From: Glycine soja
Lineage: Eukaryota; Streptophyta; Magnoliopsida; Fabales; Fabaceae
Assembly (NCBI RefSeq): GCF_004193775.1
Contig: NC_041005.1
Location: forward strand, 684,501-748,500
Reading direction: 5' to 3'
Length of the DNA: 64,000 nucleotides
This document shows positions 34,701 through 50,400 of this stretch, one piece after another. Under the pieces are notes generated by a model. That model was not told where the DNA came from. It did not search any database and worked only from the letters and a program-made list of their open reading frames with translations. The position numbers and the translations under genes were made by a program. Numbering within the stretch: the stretch's first letter is position 1; each line of letters begins with the position of its first letter.

Positions 34701-37700
34701 CATTAAAGTAACTAGAAAATGAAAAATAACAAAATCATATTTTATTTAAAAAAATTAATAAAAAATAAGATAAATATATTAAGAATAAAAAAATAAAATA
34801 TAAAAAGTTAGATGTTAAAATTAGCATTTTAACCAAATTATCACATAATGAAACAATAATTGTGTTACTTCCAAAAATCGAAGGGAGAATAATATTAACT
34901 TAAATTTAATAGTTAAAAGACTAAACAATTTTTCACAATAAAATAAATAATCAATATATTTTAACCTTATTTTAATTAAAAGTTTGAATGGTTTCGTTTT
35001 TTTTTAATAAATCGATCAATTAATAAGGTTTTGGGATTAATTTATAAGGATTAATTTATAAGCATCCCTTTTTTTTAGGTCATTTACAAGCATTCTTAAT
35101 ATAGAGTCTTGTTGGGTGGAGGAAATTTTTTTCTTTAGAAAATATTGTCATGGACAGATGGTCTTGTCAAAATTGGGGCGATGACGAAAGGTGGTTTCGA
35201 GCTTTTGCCTCAACCTCCGACAAATATGCATATATAATGTGTGTTTGAATTTAAGTTCAAAATATGATAATGCGTTTCTATGTAAATCTAACAGAAAGTA
35301 AAAAGTGATGATCTTTATGTAAACATATATTTACAATCTTTTACTCAAGCACACACATAGTTTGGTTGTCTTAGCCAAGAAGTTCTTATTTTTTGTTTCT
35401 TTTTCATACTGTACAAAACAAAACTATTTAACATTAGAAAGCGTACAAATATCATTTGAAAAATAAAACAACAGGAAATTAAATGCATTGACAAATGACA
35501 GCATCACTTTTTTTAATGAGCTCCTTTCGTGCTCGTCGGCAAACACGTTAATTTGTATCATTAGAATGACGTTAAATAAATGAATAAGTATTTTCATCAT
35601 CATGGATATATGTTTGATTGGATTAGAATATAATTAATTTTGCCTCTAAAATCAAGTTTGAGCAGATATAATGAATTCAAATTTTTGTACTAAGTTGAAA
35701 AGTTACGTTATATTTTATTATTAACTTACTTTTAGAAGAGATCATTTTTTACAAACTCAAAGTTCATTTATATTTAAATTTTTGCAATCGCTCACCTAAA
35801 GTCACACTTTGTCGTTGGCCATCGTCATGTCACGATTATACAATTTTGTTCGCTATTTCTTTATTTCCACAATGTGGTTGGAACGCTCTCATTTCATTTG
35901 CGTTTGAACATTTCGCCGTTTTGCTAACAAACGTAACATCAGTAGCCAAAAAGCCTACGGAACATCTTTTTGTACTTCCACCGGCAATTCATTTTGGGCA
36001 ACGCGCAAATTACCAAGTCACCCAAATGCAACACATTTCGCCCAAACAAAAGTTCCACTTTGTAGGAGAAATAAAGTAAAAAAAAATTGAATTCAAACAA
36101 CGTCAAATTACCACTATGCCCAAAGAATGTAGAAACGTAAATTCAAAATCTTTACTTGTAATAATAAAAGATTAATAGATTAATAAACAAGTCCCGTTAT
36201 TACAAAGTTTCTCTATATAATTAACAAGTATTCAAAATTTCAAACTATAATTTTATCTTATTATCATTGTTGACGGAATGAAAGAATAACAAATTTCACA
36301 AACACTCTCTTATGTTTAAACATATTATATGTATATTCTCTCTCTTAAAATGAATTTCTTTTGTATCCTTAACCGAATTCGTTAATTAATGTTGTTAGTG
36401 TATTTGTCAAAGATCAAAATTATCGTTCATAATTCTAAAATCCCTCATTTTGTTGCTCTCTCGCATGTTCTAAAACTCCCAAAATGTATTCTGATGGGGT
36501 TTGAGTTCTTTCTCAGGTTCGATTATCACCATCTTTGTTGAAGTTATATTACATACGTGTTTCACTTGACTTTGTTAAACAATAATTTTCGTTTATACAG
36601 ACATTAATATGATCTAAAATAAGTAGTTGGCTTCTGATGTAATTTTTATTAGGAGTGGATCATTTGGAACAAGTCACGTAATTTAGATGATGCTACTTCC
36701 AGAGATGGAAAATAAGTCAAGATTAGACGTCACAAGGATTACCTTGATAAGTTTCAAATTAATTCAATAAGGAACCCATAAAAATGCTCTCACAAAAATA
36801 CACAAGTATTTTCCCAAAATGTCAAAAGTCCCTTTTCTTAAAAATAAGTTCAATACATACAGTTAGATGAGGTGCAACTGAAAAAAATACTAATTTTATT
36901 TAATTAAAATTACAAAAAAAATAGATAAATATTTGACATGGGCCTTCAACAACAAGATTTTTGGTAGTGCATGTAAGTCTACATCCTTCTCCACTTGGAC
37001 CTTGTCAAGTATGGCTGATACCATTCGTTGGAGGGTATTTTCTGACTGTTTGGTCCTACTCCTGGTCATAGGCTATTGTATTTGGACAACTTTGGGATTT
37101 TCGTCAACTTCCTATTGAGATCTCTTTATCAGTGAAAAACCAAAATTATGTTTCATTTTGTAGGGTCGATATTGACATTCATAAGTATGATTTTTAGTAT
37201 TGTAAATGAATTAAAATTTAAACTCCCTCCAAATAAACAAATGCTTCAACTATATTCCAAGAATATTCATCATATACATTTACATGAAAAATGGGAGAAC
37301 AAGAACACTAGCATGGAGCTGAAATTCAAGTTGTTATAGAGGGGATCCAGACAACTTACTAGATGCATAATACTTATTTGATGAAATTTTAATAATTTCA
37401 CTCCAAATTATAGATAGCAATTTTATTTTTCTTAATAAACTATTATCGTGCTTATTGATTTTATTGAAAGACTAATGATGGTTATTTTTGTTTAAATTTG
37501 TAATAAAAAACATTACATTACATCTGACAAATGATTGTTATCACTTCTTATGAAGAAATCAATTTAACCAATAGGAATCAACACAAAAACCAAAAAAGAT
37601 ATAAAGAATTCCTAAAAAATTTGATCGTGAAAGGAAATATGAATATTTTTTTATAAAAATTATTTTAAAGAATCATGTAATTATTATGGATAAACAAAAT

Positions 37701-38200
37701 TAACATCTAGAAAAGAATATTAGTGTAACTGAAATTCTAAAATAATAATACACTGAAATTCTAAAATAATAAATATTTGTGTAAGGATTAAACAGGAAAG
37801 GACATGCTTATAATATATCTAAATTATAGAGATGTTTATGTATTTTGCTCATGAATGAATTGATTGGCGGCCGCAGTTATTCCCGCTCAATTTCACGTTT
37901 TTATTTTTGAAAGGATTTCGTCGCCACTCGATTTTATCGTGCGCGGCGCGGGTGCTTCCAAACACTTCAATTCAATTTAAACCCTTCTTTTCACCCGCTA
38001 CATTGTCATTGTGATTCGGTAAAATCCAAATCAAATCCAATTTCCAATAAAACAAAATTGATTAATTTTCCAATAAAATAAATTTTAAAATCCCCTGTCC
38101 TCTCATTCAAAACTATTTTTTTTTAAAAGAAAAATTAAATTTAAACTCTGACGACCTTCTTCTCCGTTTTCTCGGCCCCGATTCATCCTCACTGATAGTT
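31744..38200. other. intergenic, no gene; LTR-like fragment and repeats
   Basis: At about 32805-32950 a sequence reading on the minus strand 'gttaggatgtaactg', 'aactaactcttgtatataac' and 'attgaattgataataagaga' looks like a solo or truncated copia LTR. A short tandem repeat ('actgaaattctaaaataata') lies at about 37728-37770. No exon chain was found. The last about 300 bases are GC-richer and belong to the promoter and leader of the kinesin gene. Confidence 0.45.
37864..37886. promoter_or_regulatory. two E2F-like motifs upstream of the kinesin gene
   Basis: 'ttggcggc' (37864-37871) and 'attcccgc' (37879-37886) each differ by one base from E2F consensus forms (TTGGCGGG, TTTCCCGC). They lie about 600 bp before the ATG in a short GC-rich island that continues to 'gcgcggcgcgggtgc'. 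E2F sites mark cell-cycle genes, which would suit a kinesin, but this is motif evidence only. Confidence 0.25.
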
Positions 38201-38473
38201 CCTCTGCTCTAAAGAAGACGAAACAATCTCTGTCTCTGTGTGCGTGCGTGCGTGTTTTCCTCCATCTGTCTGATAGAATAATATCCCAAACCATCGAAAG
38301 GAAGCAACGGAGAAAAATAAAAATGAAAAGCGTTGAGAACCAAATATTGCTCTCTTTTGTTTGCATAGCCATGTGTGAGTTCTGACACATTCTCTTCCCC
38401 TTTCGCTGCGTGGCTTCTTCGCTTTGGTGGTTTCTACTGAGTCACTAACTCGGTCAGCGAGTGAGAGAACTCA

Positions 38474-41400
38474 ATGGCTTCTTCCTCGCGCGCAAGGAGT
38501 AGCTCACCGTTTTCTTACCGAAAACCTTCGACTCCTTACTCTTCCACTTCTTCGTCCTCTTCCTTCACCAACGGAAGGTTAATGCCTCGCTCCAGCTCTT
38601 CCTCCACGTCCTCGTTTTTCAACTCCGGAGGCCGATCCATGACTCCGAGTCGCGGTCGCAGCGAGTCGGCGTATCACGGCTCGCGCGGTTACGCCGCCCG
38701 TTCTCCGGTGGCGTTCGGAGCTGAGGAGCTGATTGCGGAGCCGGTGGTGGATTCTTCGAGGACCGGCGATAGCATTTCGGTCACGATTCGGTTTAGGCCG
38801 TTGAGGTAATTAATGCTTAGATCTGAGGTTGTGCTTTCAGATCCATTCGCTGCGCGATTGAATCGTTTGATTTTGGTATTTCTGTTATCCGAGGATTGAA
38901 TGTCACTACTCACTGAACGAGTGAATGGTTCGGTTGCAGTGAAAGGGAGTATCAGAGAGGGGACGAGATCGCATGGTATGCCGATGGCGAAAAGATTGTC
39001 AGAAATGAGTATAATCCAGCTACTGCTTATGCATTTGGTATTGTTTTTATTGTCTTCCTCGTGTGATGTTATTGTTATCCGTTCTGATTGATTTCCCGAT
39101 CAGTCAAATAGGCTTCTACTGGAAAATTGACTTTGATCTTGCTTTCAGCTTAGAAATTGTGAATGTTAATTTTAGAATTCTGATTTAATTTGTGGCAGAT
39201 AGAGTTTTTGGACCACATACCAATTCAGACGAAGTGTATGAAGTGGCAGCAAAACCTGTAGTGAAGGCTGCCATGGAGGGGGTCAATGGTATGGAATGCT
39301 GGTTTTTTTATTTAAGACAAAATGACAATGTGATGTGAGCAGAGTCTGATTTTGGTACTATCAATTCATTTTAATGGATTGACGAAAGCTGCTATGGTTA
39401 TATACTGGTTTAGGCTCTACTTGAATAACCAGGTCGAACTGGTTAATTGTATTCTGGTTTAGTGTTAGAGTGGCCAATGGATTTGGATTCAGTTGAATTT
39501 GGAAGTTATTTTCTTCTTTGTTGTTAAATAATTTTTTTGGTGGATGAAAGATAACTTTATTCTAAACATTGCAGGAACTGTGTTTGCCTATGGTGTGACA
39601 AGTAGTGGTAAGACACATACTATGCATGTAAGTGTCATTCCTTGATTTACCGATTTGATTTTCCTATTTGTTTTCATTTGATGTCTTGTGCTGAAAATCC
39701 AAGTGTCATGTATCTCCTTTCGTCAATCACCATGTTGCAAATTTGCAACTTGTGTGTCATTCAAATTATACAGATTTTCTTTTCTTCTAGTGTTGGTTAT
39801 TTGTCAAACAAGGTTCGTGTCAACAAGTTAATGATTTTGTATTGATTTATATTTTTCAACACAGCAGCACATATGCCATTTGACATCTATTGCTTGTAAA
39901 CATTGAATTTTTTATAATTTTTTCTTTTTCTGGAGAATAAAGACAATATTATTGCTCCAGCCGTTGTTTGATGTTTCTGTAGCCAAGGATACCTTCTCGG
40001 AAGGTTTATTTCTCGGTGATGTTTAAAGGGTTTTGGTCCACTTATGGTTGACATAGTTTCTCTGGACACTAGGGAGGATAGATAGTTAACTAGTTTTTGG
40101 TATAACACAATCTGGTAAACTGCCTACTAAGCACTTATGTTAGTGATAAATTACATGTGAAAGTGTGAAACAACTTGTAGGGTTAGGATAATTTCTGCTG
40201 GAAATTGAAAAATGTCATATTAGCAGTGCTGAAAACTTGCAACTAGAATTATGATTCTGTTTAAGTTAAAAGGTGTGTGTATAAAGAATACATTACAAGA
40301 AAGTATAGGAATTTTGTATTCTAATGCGAATTAGCTCTGAAAATCACATTTGAACTGAACATTTGATTTGAGATTAGAGCCTGAGTTGAAACATCGTCTG
40401 GCTGCCAGTTTTTACCTTGACATGTACAGTGTGCATTCTTTATAATAGATGCACTTTTAACTTCTTATTTCCATCCAGTATATGTAGTTTTGATAGCTTA
40501 TTCTTGCTACCCATTTAACATAGCCTTAGAATAGCACTTTCAATTTCACTCCCACTTGTTGAACTGTAGAAAGTAAGATGTTATAAAGTAACTTGGTCTC
40601 AAAGAAAATCTGTTACCGAGCTCTAACATGATAAGAAATCTTCTTGGGTGACTTGTACTGCTCTTTATATGCATGTTACATAAGGCTTATGAAGGATGGT
40701 GATACATTATGGTTAATTGCATACTTATTGTAAGTTGCAGTCATTTGTATAATCTATTAGTAGGTCTATTGTAAAAGTTTTAAATTTGGTATCATTGTAG
40801 CATGCTTTTGCTTGGTAATGCTTGATTAACTTATAGTTCTGTTTACAATCTTACCACATTTTTCTTTGTCATGTTTCTTGCTTCTGTCTTAAAATACTTT
40901 ATGCCTTTATACTGCATTATCTAATTGATACTTTCTGTATAGACATGATCTCTCCAGTTATGTCTCTAAACTCTAATTTTGTTTTCAATAATAACGTGCA
41001 GGGAGACCAAAATTCTCCTGGTCTCATACCACTGGCTATAAAGGATGTTTTCAGTATGATCCAAGATGTAAGATTATTTTGCAAGATTAGTAGTTGTTGA
41101 TTATTTAAATTACATATCTGGCCTTATGCCATTGCTGTCATTATAAGTTTATGCTTTAATGTCATGTCAGATCGCTGTATCTTTTGTTAATAGTTTCTCT
41201 GTGTGTATCATGTGTGTCACTCTCTTACTTCCTCCTGTAAATGGCCATCTCTGTGCTCCTTTTAGTTATTTACAAGTATACTTGAGCTCTATGTTCTGCT
41301 TGATAGTAGTTAATGGTTGCTGCTTCAACTTGACTTGATTTCCAAAGTATTCCATCTTAAATATATTTTACATCATCTTGCTTGGAGTGTCTAATTGTAT

Positions 41401-44400
41401 TTTTACTGCAGACCCCAGGAAGAGAATTCTTACTCCGAGTGTCATATTTAGAAATATACAATGAGGTAAATGACAGAATATCGTTGGTTCCATCATTTTT
41501 GTGCTGAACATGGTCTAGTACTTGCCTTAAATTTTTCATCTCGTCTCTACCACAATGTGGCATTGATTGTCAGCTTGTTGCTTGTTATATTGTCTCTGTG
41601 TGTTAATGTTTTTTTTAATAAAGAGATTTTTGTTATTTCTTCTTGGTATCAGGTGATAAATGATTTACTTGATCCAACTGGCCAAAATTTGCGAGTTAGA
41701 GAAGATGCACAGGTTTCGTATATTCTTACTATTTCTTATCTAAATTGAAATCTGTTTAGAGTACTTGGTTCACTATTTCTATTCTATCTTTAAATGATGA
41801 GTCTCTTACTTTATTTTCATTTGTCTTTTTATACACGAATACTGATATTTCCAATCATCTTGGAATGTGGAATGCAAGTATTATTTATGAACTTTAATTT
41901 AAAATTGCTTTGGTGAGATCATGGATGATAAATTGGTCCCTGGTGAATTCTGATTTTTGAGTCTCATTATTCTTTTCTCCGCCCTTCTTTTTCTACCCTT
42001 ACAATGTAATTGTGATGATGTTCATTCTTAGAAGATTTACGTTTTTGTTGTTTTGTGTTTGTATATTAAAACATTCACTTCTATGTTGAAATAACTTGTC
42101 ATAGTTTCTATTAAAGAAATGAAAATGAAAGCATTTGTAATTCAAATAAAATTTAGGAAATTATTGCCAATTTTGAAGTTGAAACAATATATTTTCTTTC
42201 TGTAGTCTGATTGGGTATGTATTTGAGTTTTTATGTTGGCTTGTTTTCCAGGGAACTTATGTGGAGGGTATAAAGGAAGAAGTTGTTTTATCTCCCGGAC
42301 ATGCACTTTCTTTTATTGCTGCTGGAGAAGGTACTTATGTTGAGATGATAGTAACATGTTTCCTCCCATTTGTTTTCAAAATTATATACTCCCTCCGCCC
42401 CTATTTATAAGACATTTGTTGACTAATTTACGTTTATTAAGAAATAAGAAAATTGGTTAACTTTAGGTATTAGCATTAAATTTGTTTGTAATTATAATAT
42501 TTTTCTAAATTTACCCTTAACATTATTGGGAGCCTATTCGTCTTCTCCAATCTCCATAGGAGAGAGAAAGAGACAGTTCAGAGTAGCATTCAATTATGGA
42601 TTAAAATAAATAAAGACATTTTAGTCAAAAAAAATTAATGCACAAGACAATTGAAATGAAGTCTTATAAAAAGGGACAAGAAATTTTCAAAACAATGTCT
42701 TATAAATAGGGATGGAGGGAGTATTATATATTATCAGAGTCTTTTGACTGATGGTGGTCTGAGAAACATTCTTTAATAAGTTCTTTTTTCTTTTAATATG
42801 GCAGAGCATCGTCATGTTGGATCTAACAATTTTAATCTCTTTAGCAGCCGGAGTCACACAATATTTACACTGGTAAGCATGCTTGATTTGGTAGTGTTAA
42901 AATTGTTATCAAACAACTCCTTTCTACGCTTGCTTCAATTGTATAAAGAAAATAAGAAATAATATCTGAATCATGCCTGAGGCTTTAAAGTTTTAAAAAT
43001 GCTAACATGCTACATGCATGCATGTATATTCTTGTGTGGATTGCTGTATTTGCCTTTTCTGCTTGCTTGTTAAAAACTGATTGATGATTGCTTCACAGAA
43101 ATGTTTAATGATTAAGTAATGTATTTTGGCTTTCTGTCATGGACATCTTCAGGTCAGCTGTTTATTATTACCTTTTTTTTTTATAAAAAAAAACTTAGCT
43201 CTATTGTTATTGTTATCCAATACATTTGCAGATGATAGAGAGCAGTGCTCATGGTGATGATTATGATGGAGTCATCTTCTCTCAGCTAGTATGTGAAAAT
43301 TATTTATTGCTTCCCCAAAATCTACATATTTATACTTATTGGACAGTTATGTCCAACGTCTTTTTTGTTTGTTTTCTTCTTTTAGAATTTGATTGATTTG
43401 GCTGGATCTGAGAGCTCAAAAACTGAAACAACTGGATTAAGAAGAAAGGAAGGATCTTACATCAACAAAAGTCTTCTGACACTTGGAACTGTAGGTGTTA
43501 CACAATTTCTGTTTTTGTCAATTGCGTAGTTTTGTTATGAAATTTTGTTTTAACTTCAAATCACTATTTGTAATTTCTATATTTTTGGCTAGGGAGAGGT
43601 TATGTCATTTTGTTTGCACTTGAGATGACTGGTTGTATGACATGCAATATCTTTGTAAAAGATACACTTATAACTGCATGGAATTAATTCATTTTAAACT
43701 TCTTTTTTGGGTAAAGCAAGCAACCAGAAAATAATTTTATTGACAAATCTAATTCTGTTAAATGTTGATAAAACAAGTGTCGGACCAACTGTTAGTGAAC
43801 AGTCCTGCATTGTAGATAGACTAGTAGTGCATAGGCTTCTCTTTTTGTTTTGGTGGGAATGGATTGGATTAAATAGTATACCTTTTTAAATTTTTTTTCC
43901 CTTATTTTTGGGGGGGACCATATATTTATTCTTGGTTTTGTGATTTCATTGTGAAGGTTATTGGAAAATTGAGTGAGGGGAAGGCATCTCATGTTCCATA
44001 TCGAGATTCAAAGCTAACCCGCCTCCTGCAATCTTCTCTTGGTGGACATGGCCATGTTTCAGTGAGTTCTGGGTTCTACACCATTTTTAATGATTATATG
44101 GTTTAGTTGTATTTTTCTGTCTCTTTTACTCTGTATAGTTGCTGAGTTATTCTATTTGAATATGATTCTTAAGTAAGGCTATGGCTATTCTAGTTTCTTT
44201 TCTTTCACTTTATTCCTGCAATGTTAGATTGTCTTTACATAAGTACCACTTTAAAATTTGTTTCAATGTGAAAATTTCAGCTTATATGCACAGTAACTCC
44301 AGCATCCAGTAATATGGAGGAAACTCATAATACCTTGAAGTTTGCCAGCAGGGCAAAACGAGTAGAAATATATGCGTCACGTAATAAGGTTTGCTGAAGC

Positions 44401-47400
44401 TAGTGATTATCTATAGAATTGCATGCCTATTAGCATGAAAGGTTCCTGATTCACTGTGGAATTATTTGTTAACAGATTATTGATGAGAAATCTCTAATTA
44501 AGAAATACCAGAAAGAAATTTCATTCCTCAAACTAGAACTTGATCAACTAAGGAAGGGGATGCTAGTTGGTGTCAATCATGAGGAAATTTTGACCTTAAA
44601 GCAAAAGGTTTTTAGCCTTCTCTGATATTCATTTCATATTGTTGTTGTTAGTTGTTACACTTGCTCTCTGTGATTGTGTAACCATATTTGCTTCTCTATC
44701 ATATAATATATATGAGTAGTTAGAAGAAGGTCAAGTGAAAATGCAATCAAGATTGGAAGAAGAGGAGGAAGCCAAGGCTGCTCTTATGAGTAGGATCCAG
44801 AGGCTAACCAAACTCATTCTGGTTTCCTCAAAGAATGCAATTCCTGGATATCTAACTGATGTTTCCAACCATCAGCGAAGTCACTCTGTTGGCGAGGATG
44901 ATGTGAGCTCACCCTTCAGTGAAATAATGTAGATTGTCTTTTTACTATCTTTTTCAGTTTTCATTCTGAAAGTGTGTATACTTTGAACTCCTCACTCTAC
45001 AGATTGAAAATGAGAGTCAGAAAGATTCTTCTGCAGTGTCATCAGATCTGTTTCATGATGTTAGACATAAAAGATCATCTAGTAGATGGAATGAAGAGTT
45101 CTCCCCAGCTAGCAGTACTGTTACTGAATCAACACAAGCTGGTGAACTGATCAGTAGAACAAAATTGACAGTGGTATACTCATCATCCTTCTCTATAACA
45201 GTATCTGTTATTTTTTTAATATTTCATATTACCTCTCTCAATTTTTGTTTTCAATAAAGTTCTCAGAAAGCTGGCATGGCATTGAGATGGGATCAGTCTG
45301 GAGTCTGGTTCTACATTTTGTCAACTCAGTAACTTTAGAAAAAATATTTACTGAGGGTCAAGTTGGTTTTTTGCCTTTTGTTGATGTCAATGGCCTGAGT
45401 GATGGAGTAGGACTATAGAGCATGTACACTCCAATCCAAGTTAGAGCATCCTAGGGCAGGAATTTATGTAAGTAGGATTGCAATCACATCATTTCAAAAC
45501 CTTAGTCTAAAATACCTCCACCAAGAGAGTTTCTTAAGATGGATTGATCATGTATAAGAATAAAGAATGACATGACCAATGGTGGTGATCCAATAGAATT
45601 AGACGGGACGGGAGGCTATCAAATCTAATGGTTGTAATGAGTAGTTAATCTTAACCATTAGATTTCAAGAAAATAAATGGTGAGATGAGGAGTAACTTTC
45701 AAAGAGTTACTTTTGGAGTAACTTGATCCCTTCTCATACGTTTTAAACTATGAGTTGGCAAAACAAGTTAACTATAGGATTCACAAAACAAAAGCATAAA
45801 CCATATGTGTTACAAGTCAGAACAAAAATAAAGCAATGATAATATGGTACAGCCAAGTAAGGTATGCATGGTAAGGTGGTAGTTGTGTGCAGCCTTTGTT
45901 TTAGAAGAATGAATACAGAGCAACAACATAACCAAACAGGATGCCTGAATGACTCTAAAATCCCTGTTTCAGAAAAATGAAAATAAAGCAATGGAATAAC
46001 CAAATAGGGTGAACTTGTTAGTGCTCCTTCTGTTTCTTTTCTTTTAACATTTTAACCTTATTTGACTTTTGAATTTCTCTGATGAGAGTTGGTGAAAGAA
46101 AAGCAAAAAAATAAATAAATAAATTATTGAATTGTGCAATTCATTTCGATGATACAGAATCACAACAATTGTTGTCAAATTGTATTGAACTGTGTGATTA
46201 AAATCACTTACTGTGAGATTCTAATAACTATGGTAAGAATCACCATTTCTGATCCTTTGAGAGTTACAGGTCCATTTTACTAAAATTGCTTTGATCTTTT
46301 AAATACAGAATGTTCTTTGGATGTTGTCTAGACACAATTGTATTTGATTTTGGTTCCTTACTTTAAGTAGTTGGTTGCTGTATGCTTTATTAAAATTTTT
46401 AATTGGGACTGCTAATTGAATTGTAGGGTGGGATGACAACATCTGATCAGAAGGATCTTCTTATTGAACAAGTCAAAATGCTAGCCGGCGATATTGCTTT
46501 CAGTACCAGCACTCTGAAGCGCTTGATGGAGCAATCGGTACATGACCCTGAATGCTCCAAAATTCAGGTATTTTGCCTTGCTTTCAAACGTCACACTGAA
46601 ATATGTTGGCGTAAATGCAATAAGAAATTATTAATCAGTAACTTCCTCCCCAATCTTTTTATTTTCCTCAATGGTGATGTCTCCAAATACATGTTTGTAG
46701 TTCCTATAATGTCAATCAAGTTTGTTTGATGTGTTTACTGATGCCAAACAATATTGTGCAAGTGTTCTGATTGCCTTTACATTTACAGTCTTCATTATTG
46801 AAATGCTTGTATTTTTTATTCATATTCTTCTTGAAAAATGCTGTCTTAATTACAGATTGAGAATTTGGAACGTGAGATCCAAGAAAAAAGGAAGCAAATG
46901 AGGGTGCTAGAACAAAGATTAATTGAGACTGAAGAATCTCCTGTGGCTAATTCATCACTAGTTGAAATGCAGCAGGTAGTGATGTTGGTATTAAAATTAA
47001 TAATATAGATTTGAAGGCTGCATCTTGTAAATGCTTTGATAAGGCTCATTTATACCTTTTCTTTATGTTTGTTGTTACAGACAGTCACAAAGTTAATGAC
47101 TCAATGTAATGAAAAGGCCTTTGAGTTGGAGGTGAGTAGTACTTTAGCTTTGTTAGGGTGTTCTTCAGCTGTCCCTTTGCTTCCAAAATTGTGCCCCCCT
47201 CTCCCAAGTATTTGGCAATTGCATTATACATGTTCAGCATACTCCATAGTCAACATTGATCATTCTTTCATATAAATTAATTTGTCTTTTTAAAATATTT
47301 GTAGCTAAAATCTGCCGACAACCGTGTCCTTCAGGAACAGTTAAATGATAAGGTACGTGCTTGATTTTTTTTTTGTTGCTATTTTCTCAACATTTTGACC

Positions 47401-50400
47401 TTTTTTTTTTCACTTTTAATTTAAGCTTAGCAAGTTTACTTGGATCCTTATGTGTCATCCCTTTCTTTTTAGTTTTACCTCGCTGAAGTTAAAGATGATG
47501 GAAACCTCATAAGTGTAAAAGTTTCTATGTTGACCATCACCCTCTTCGATTCTTCTTTTGTTAACAGAGTTCTGAAAACAGAGAGTTGCAAGAAAAGGTG
47601 AGGCAGCTAGAGCAGCAACTGGCAGCAGTTAACAGTGGTACATCGTCAGTGTCTTCTGAACAGTGTGCATCAGGAGAACACATTGATGACATGAAAAAGA
47701 AAATACAATCCCAGGTAACTGGGAATTTGTTGCTTTTGAAGTAGCACATTTGAATGGTTTATATGTTTTTTAATTCCATTCATTTGGTTTCTGTTTGTTT
47801 CTCTTTCCTTCGTTTATATGATTTTTGTACCTCCGCCTTTTATCAATAGTTATTAATGAAATCCGCTTTTAGGGTTGATATTTTAAGTCATTCAAGGCTT
47901 CAGTGTTGCATTATGTACTAAATTGACACTTCTCTTCCCTACTTTCAGGAAATTGAAAATGAAAAGCTAAAGCTAGGGCAAGTTCACTTGTCAGAAGAGA
48001 ATAGTGGGTTGCGTGTGCAGAATCAGAAACTCTCTGAAGAAGCTTCTTATGCCAAAGAACTGGCCTCTGCAGCTGCTGTGGAGCTGAAAAATTTGGCTGG
48101 GGAAGTGACAAAACTTTCATTGCAGAATGCAAAGTTAGAAAAAGAATTGATGGCCGCGCGAGACCTGGTCAACTCTCGTAGTGCTGTCATGCAAACGGTT
48201 AATGGTGTCAACCGCAAGTACAACGATCCAAGAGCTGGAAGGAAGGGGAGGATTTCTAGCCGTGCTAGTGAAATTTCAGGAGCTGGTGTAGATGATTTTG
48301 AGTCATGGAGTCTTGTTGCTGATGATTTGAAGATGGAACTACAGGCAAGGAAACAACGAGAGGCAGCTCTGGAAGCTGCATTAGCCGAGAAGGAATTTGT
48401 GGAAGAACAGTACCGGAAAAAAGCTGAAGAGGCCAAGAAAAGAGAAGAAGCCTTAGAGAACGATTTAGCAAATATGTGGGTCCTTGTTGCTAAGTTAAAA
48501 AAAGAAGGGGGTGCTGTCCCAGAATCAAACATCGATAAAAAAAATGATGGTGCAGAGCACATAAATAATCCCAAAATTAATGACGTTGAAAGTAATATTG
48601 TTCCCAAGGAACAGCTTTTGGATGCACCAAAACCAGATGATGAAATGCCCAAAGATGAGCCCTTGGTTGTTCGCCTCAAGGTAACCCTATTCTGCAGTTA
48701 TTTATACTTTTCTTTGTCCTAGAAAATTTTGATTTGATTTTCTTTAGTTGGTTTTGAAATTATAGGGTTTTAGGTAGGGACGAACGAAAAGAGAGAGAAT
48801 CAAGACCCTGAATAATGGGATATTTAATTGATATGATATGATTGTGATACAAAATACTGACCCATTAATCTTGACTTCAACTTATCTTGCTAACTAAACT
48901 ATTATAGGTATTGTCTTTATATAGACCATTCTAGTCAATCTATCTCTTTCATGTCTTTAGAGTGATTAGCATAAAAAATATTAGGAGTGACAACCTTTAT
49001 TTTAGGTGCATCTATGCATCCAATTAGTTTAGACTAGGGAGTTTAAATGAGCACTATCAATATCATAATCCTATTCTTTTATTGAAAACATACCAAAAAC
49101 ATCAGTGAAGTATATCCAACCTATATTAGGAAGACATACAAAACTGACCAAGAATATTTCTCAATAACTTTGAAGTAAATATATGAATGAAAATGGATAG
49201 GGTCGGACACGGGTAGGGATTACATGGATTGCATGCTGCCCGCTTGTTGGAGAAAACTTTTGTCTGTTGTTCGCCATTTGTTTGACAGGTATCTGTTTGG
49301 TTAATATGGTGGATTTTTTTATATCTGTAGGTATTAATGAATACCTTGGATACTTCAAATTAAACAAAAGAAAAACATTTTTTTCAAAAAGGACTTTTAA
49401 CATCAAGCAAAACTAATGAATTAAAAATCAAGAAAAAAAACAATACAACAACAACAACAACAACAACGCCTTATCCCACTAGGTGGGGTCGGCTATATGG
49501 ATCAACTTCCGTCATAATGTTCTATCAAGTACCATACTTCTATCCAAATCATTAAGTTCGAGATCTTTTTTGATAACCTCTCTTATAGTCTTTTTGGGTC
49601 TTCCTCTGCCTCGAATTGTTTGTCTTCTCTCCATCTGGTCTACTCTCCTCACTACAGAGTCTACCGGTCTTCTCTCTACATGCCCAAACCACCTAAGTCT
49701 ATTTTCCACCATCTTCTCTACAATAGGCGCTACTCCAACCCTCTCTCTAATAACTTCGTTTCTAATTTTATCCTGTCGAGTCTTACCACACATCCACCGC
49801 AACATCCTCATCTCCGCTACACCTACTTTATTTTCATGTTGGCTCTTGACCGCCCAACATTCTGTTCCGTACAAAATCGCCGGTCTTACCGCAGTCCGAT
49901 AAAACTTTCCCTTTAGCTTGATCGGTACCTTTGCATCACATAACACCCCCGAAGCTTTTCTCCATTTCATCCATCCTGTTTGAATGCGATGATTCACATC
50001 CCCTTCAATTTCCCCATCATCCTGTATTACAGACCCAAGATATTTAAACCGTGTGACTTGAGGGATAATATGGTCTCTTATTTTCACCTCTGAGTTAAAA
50101 ACCCTCCTTCTTTTGTTGAACTTACATTCCATATACTCCGATTTGCTTTTGCTTAGGCGAAAACCATGTGTTTCTAGAGCTTGTCTCCAAGTTTTCAACC
50201 TCTCATTCAACTCCTCCCTCGACTCTCCAAGGAGGACTATGTCATCTGCAAAAAGCATGCATCTCGGCGCTATCTCTTGGATTTGTTCCGTGAGGACATC
50301 CAGAATTAAGGTAGAAAGGTAGGGGCTAAGGGTTGACCCTTGATGTAAACCAATTGTGATGGGAAAATCGTCTGACTCTCCACCCTGTGTCCTAACACTA

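Noticed and set aside
48047..48679. 210-codon open frame on the minus strand
   Set aside because: It is the antisense shadow of kinesin exon 22, whose plus-strand frame is conserved and joins its neighbours in phase.
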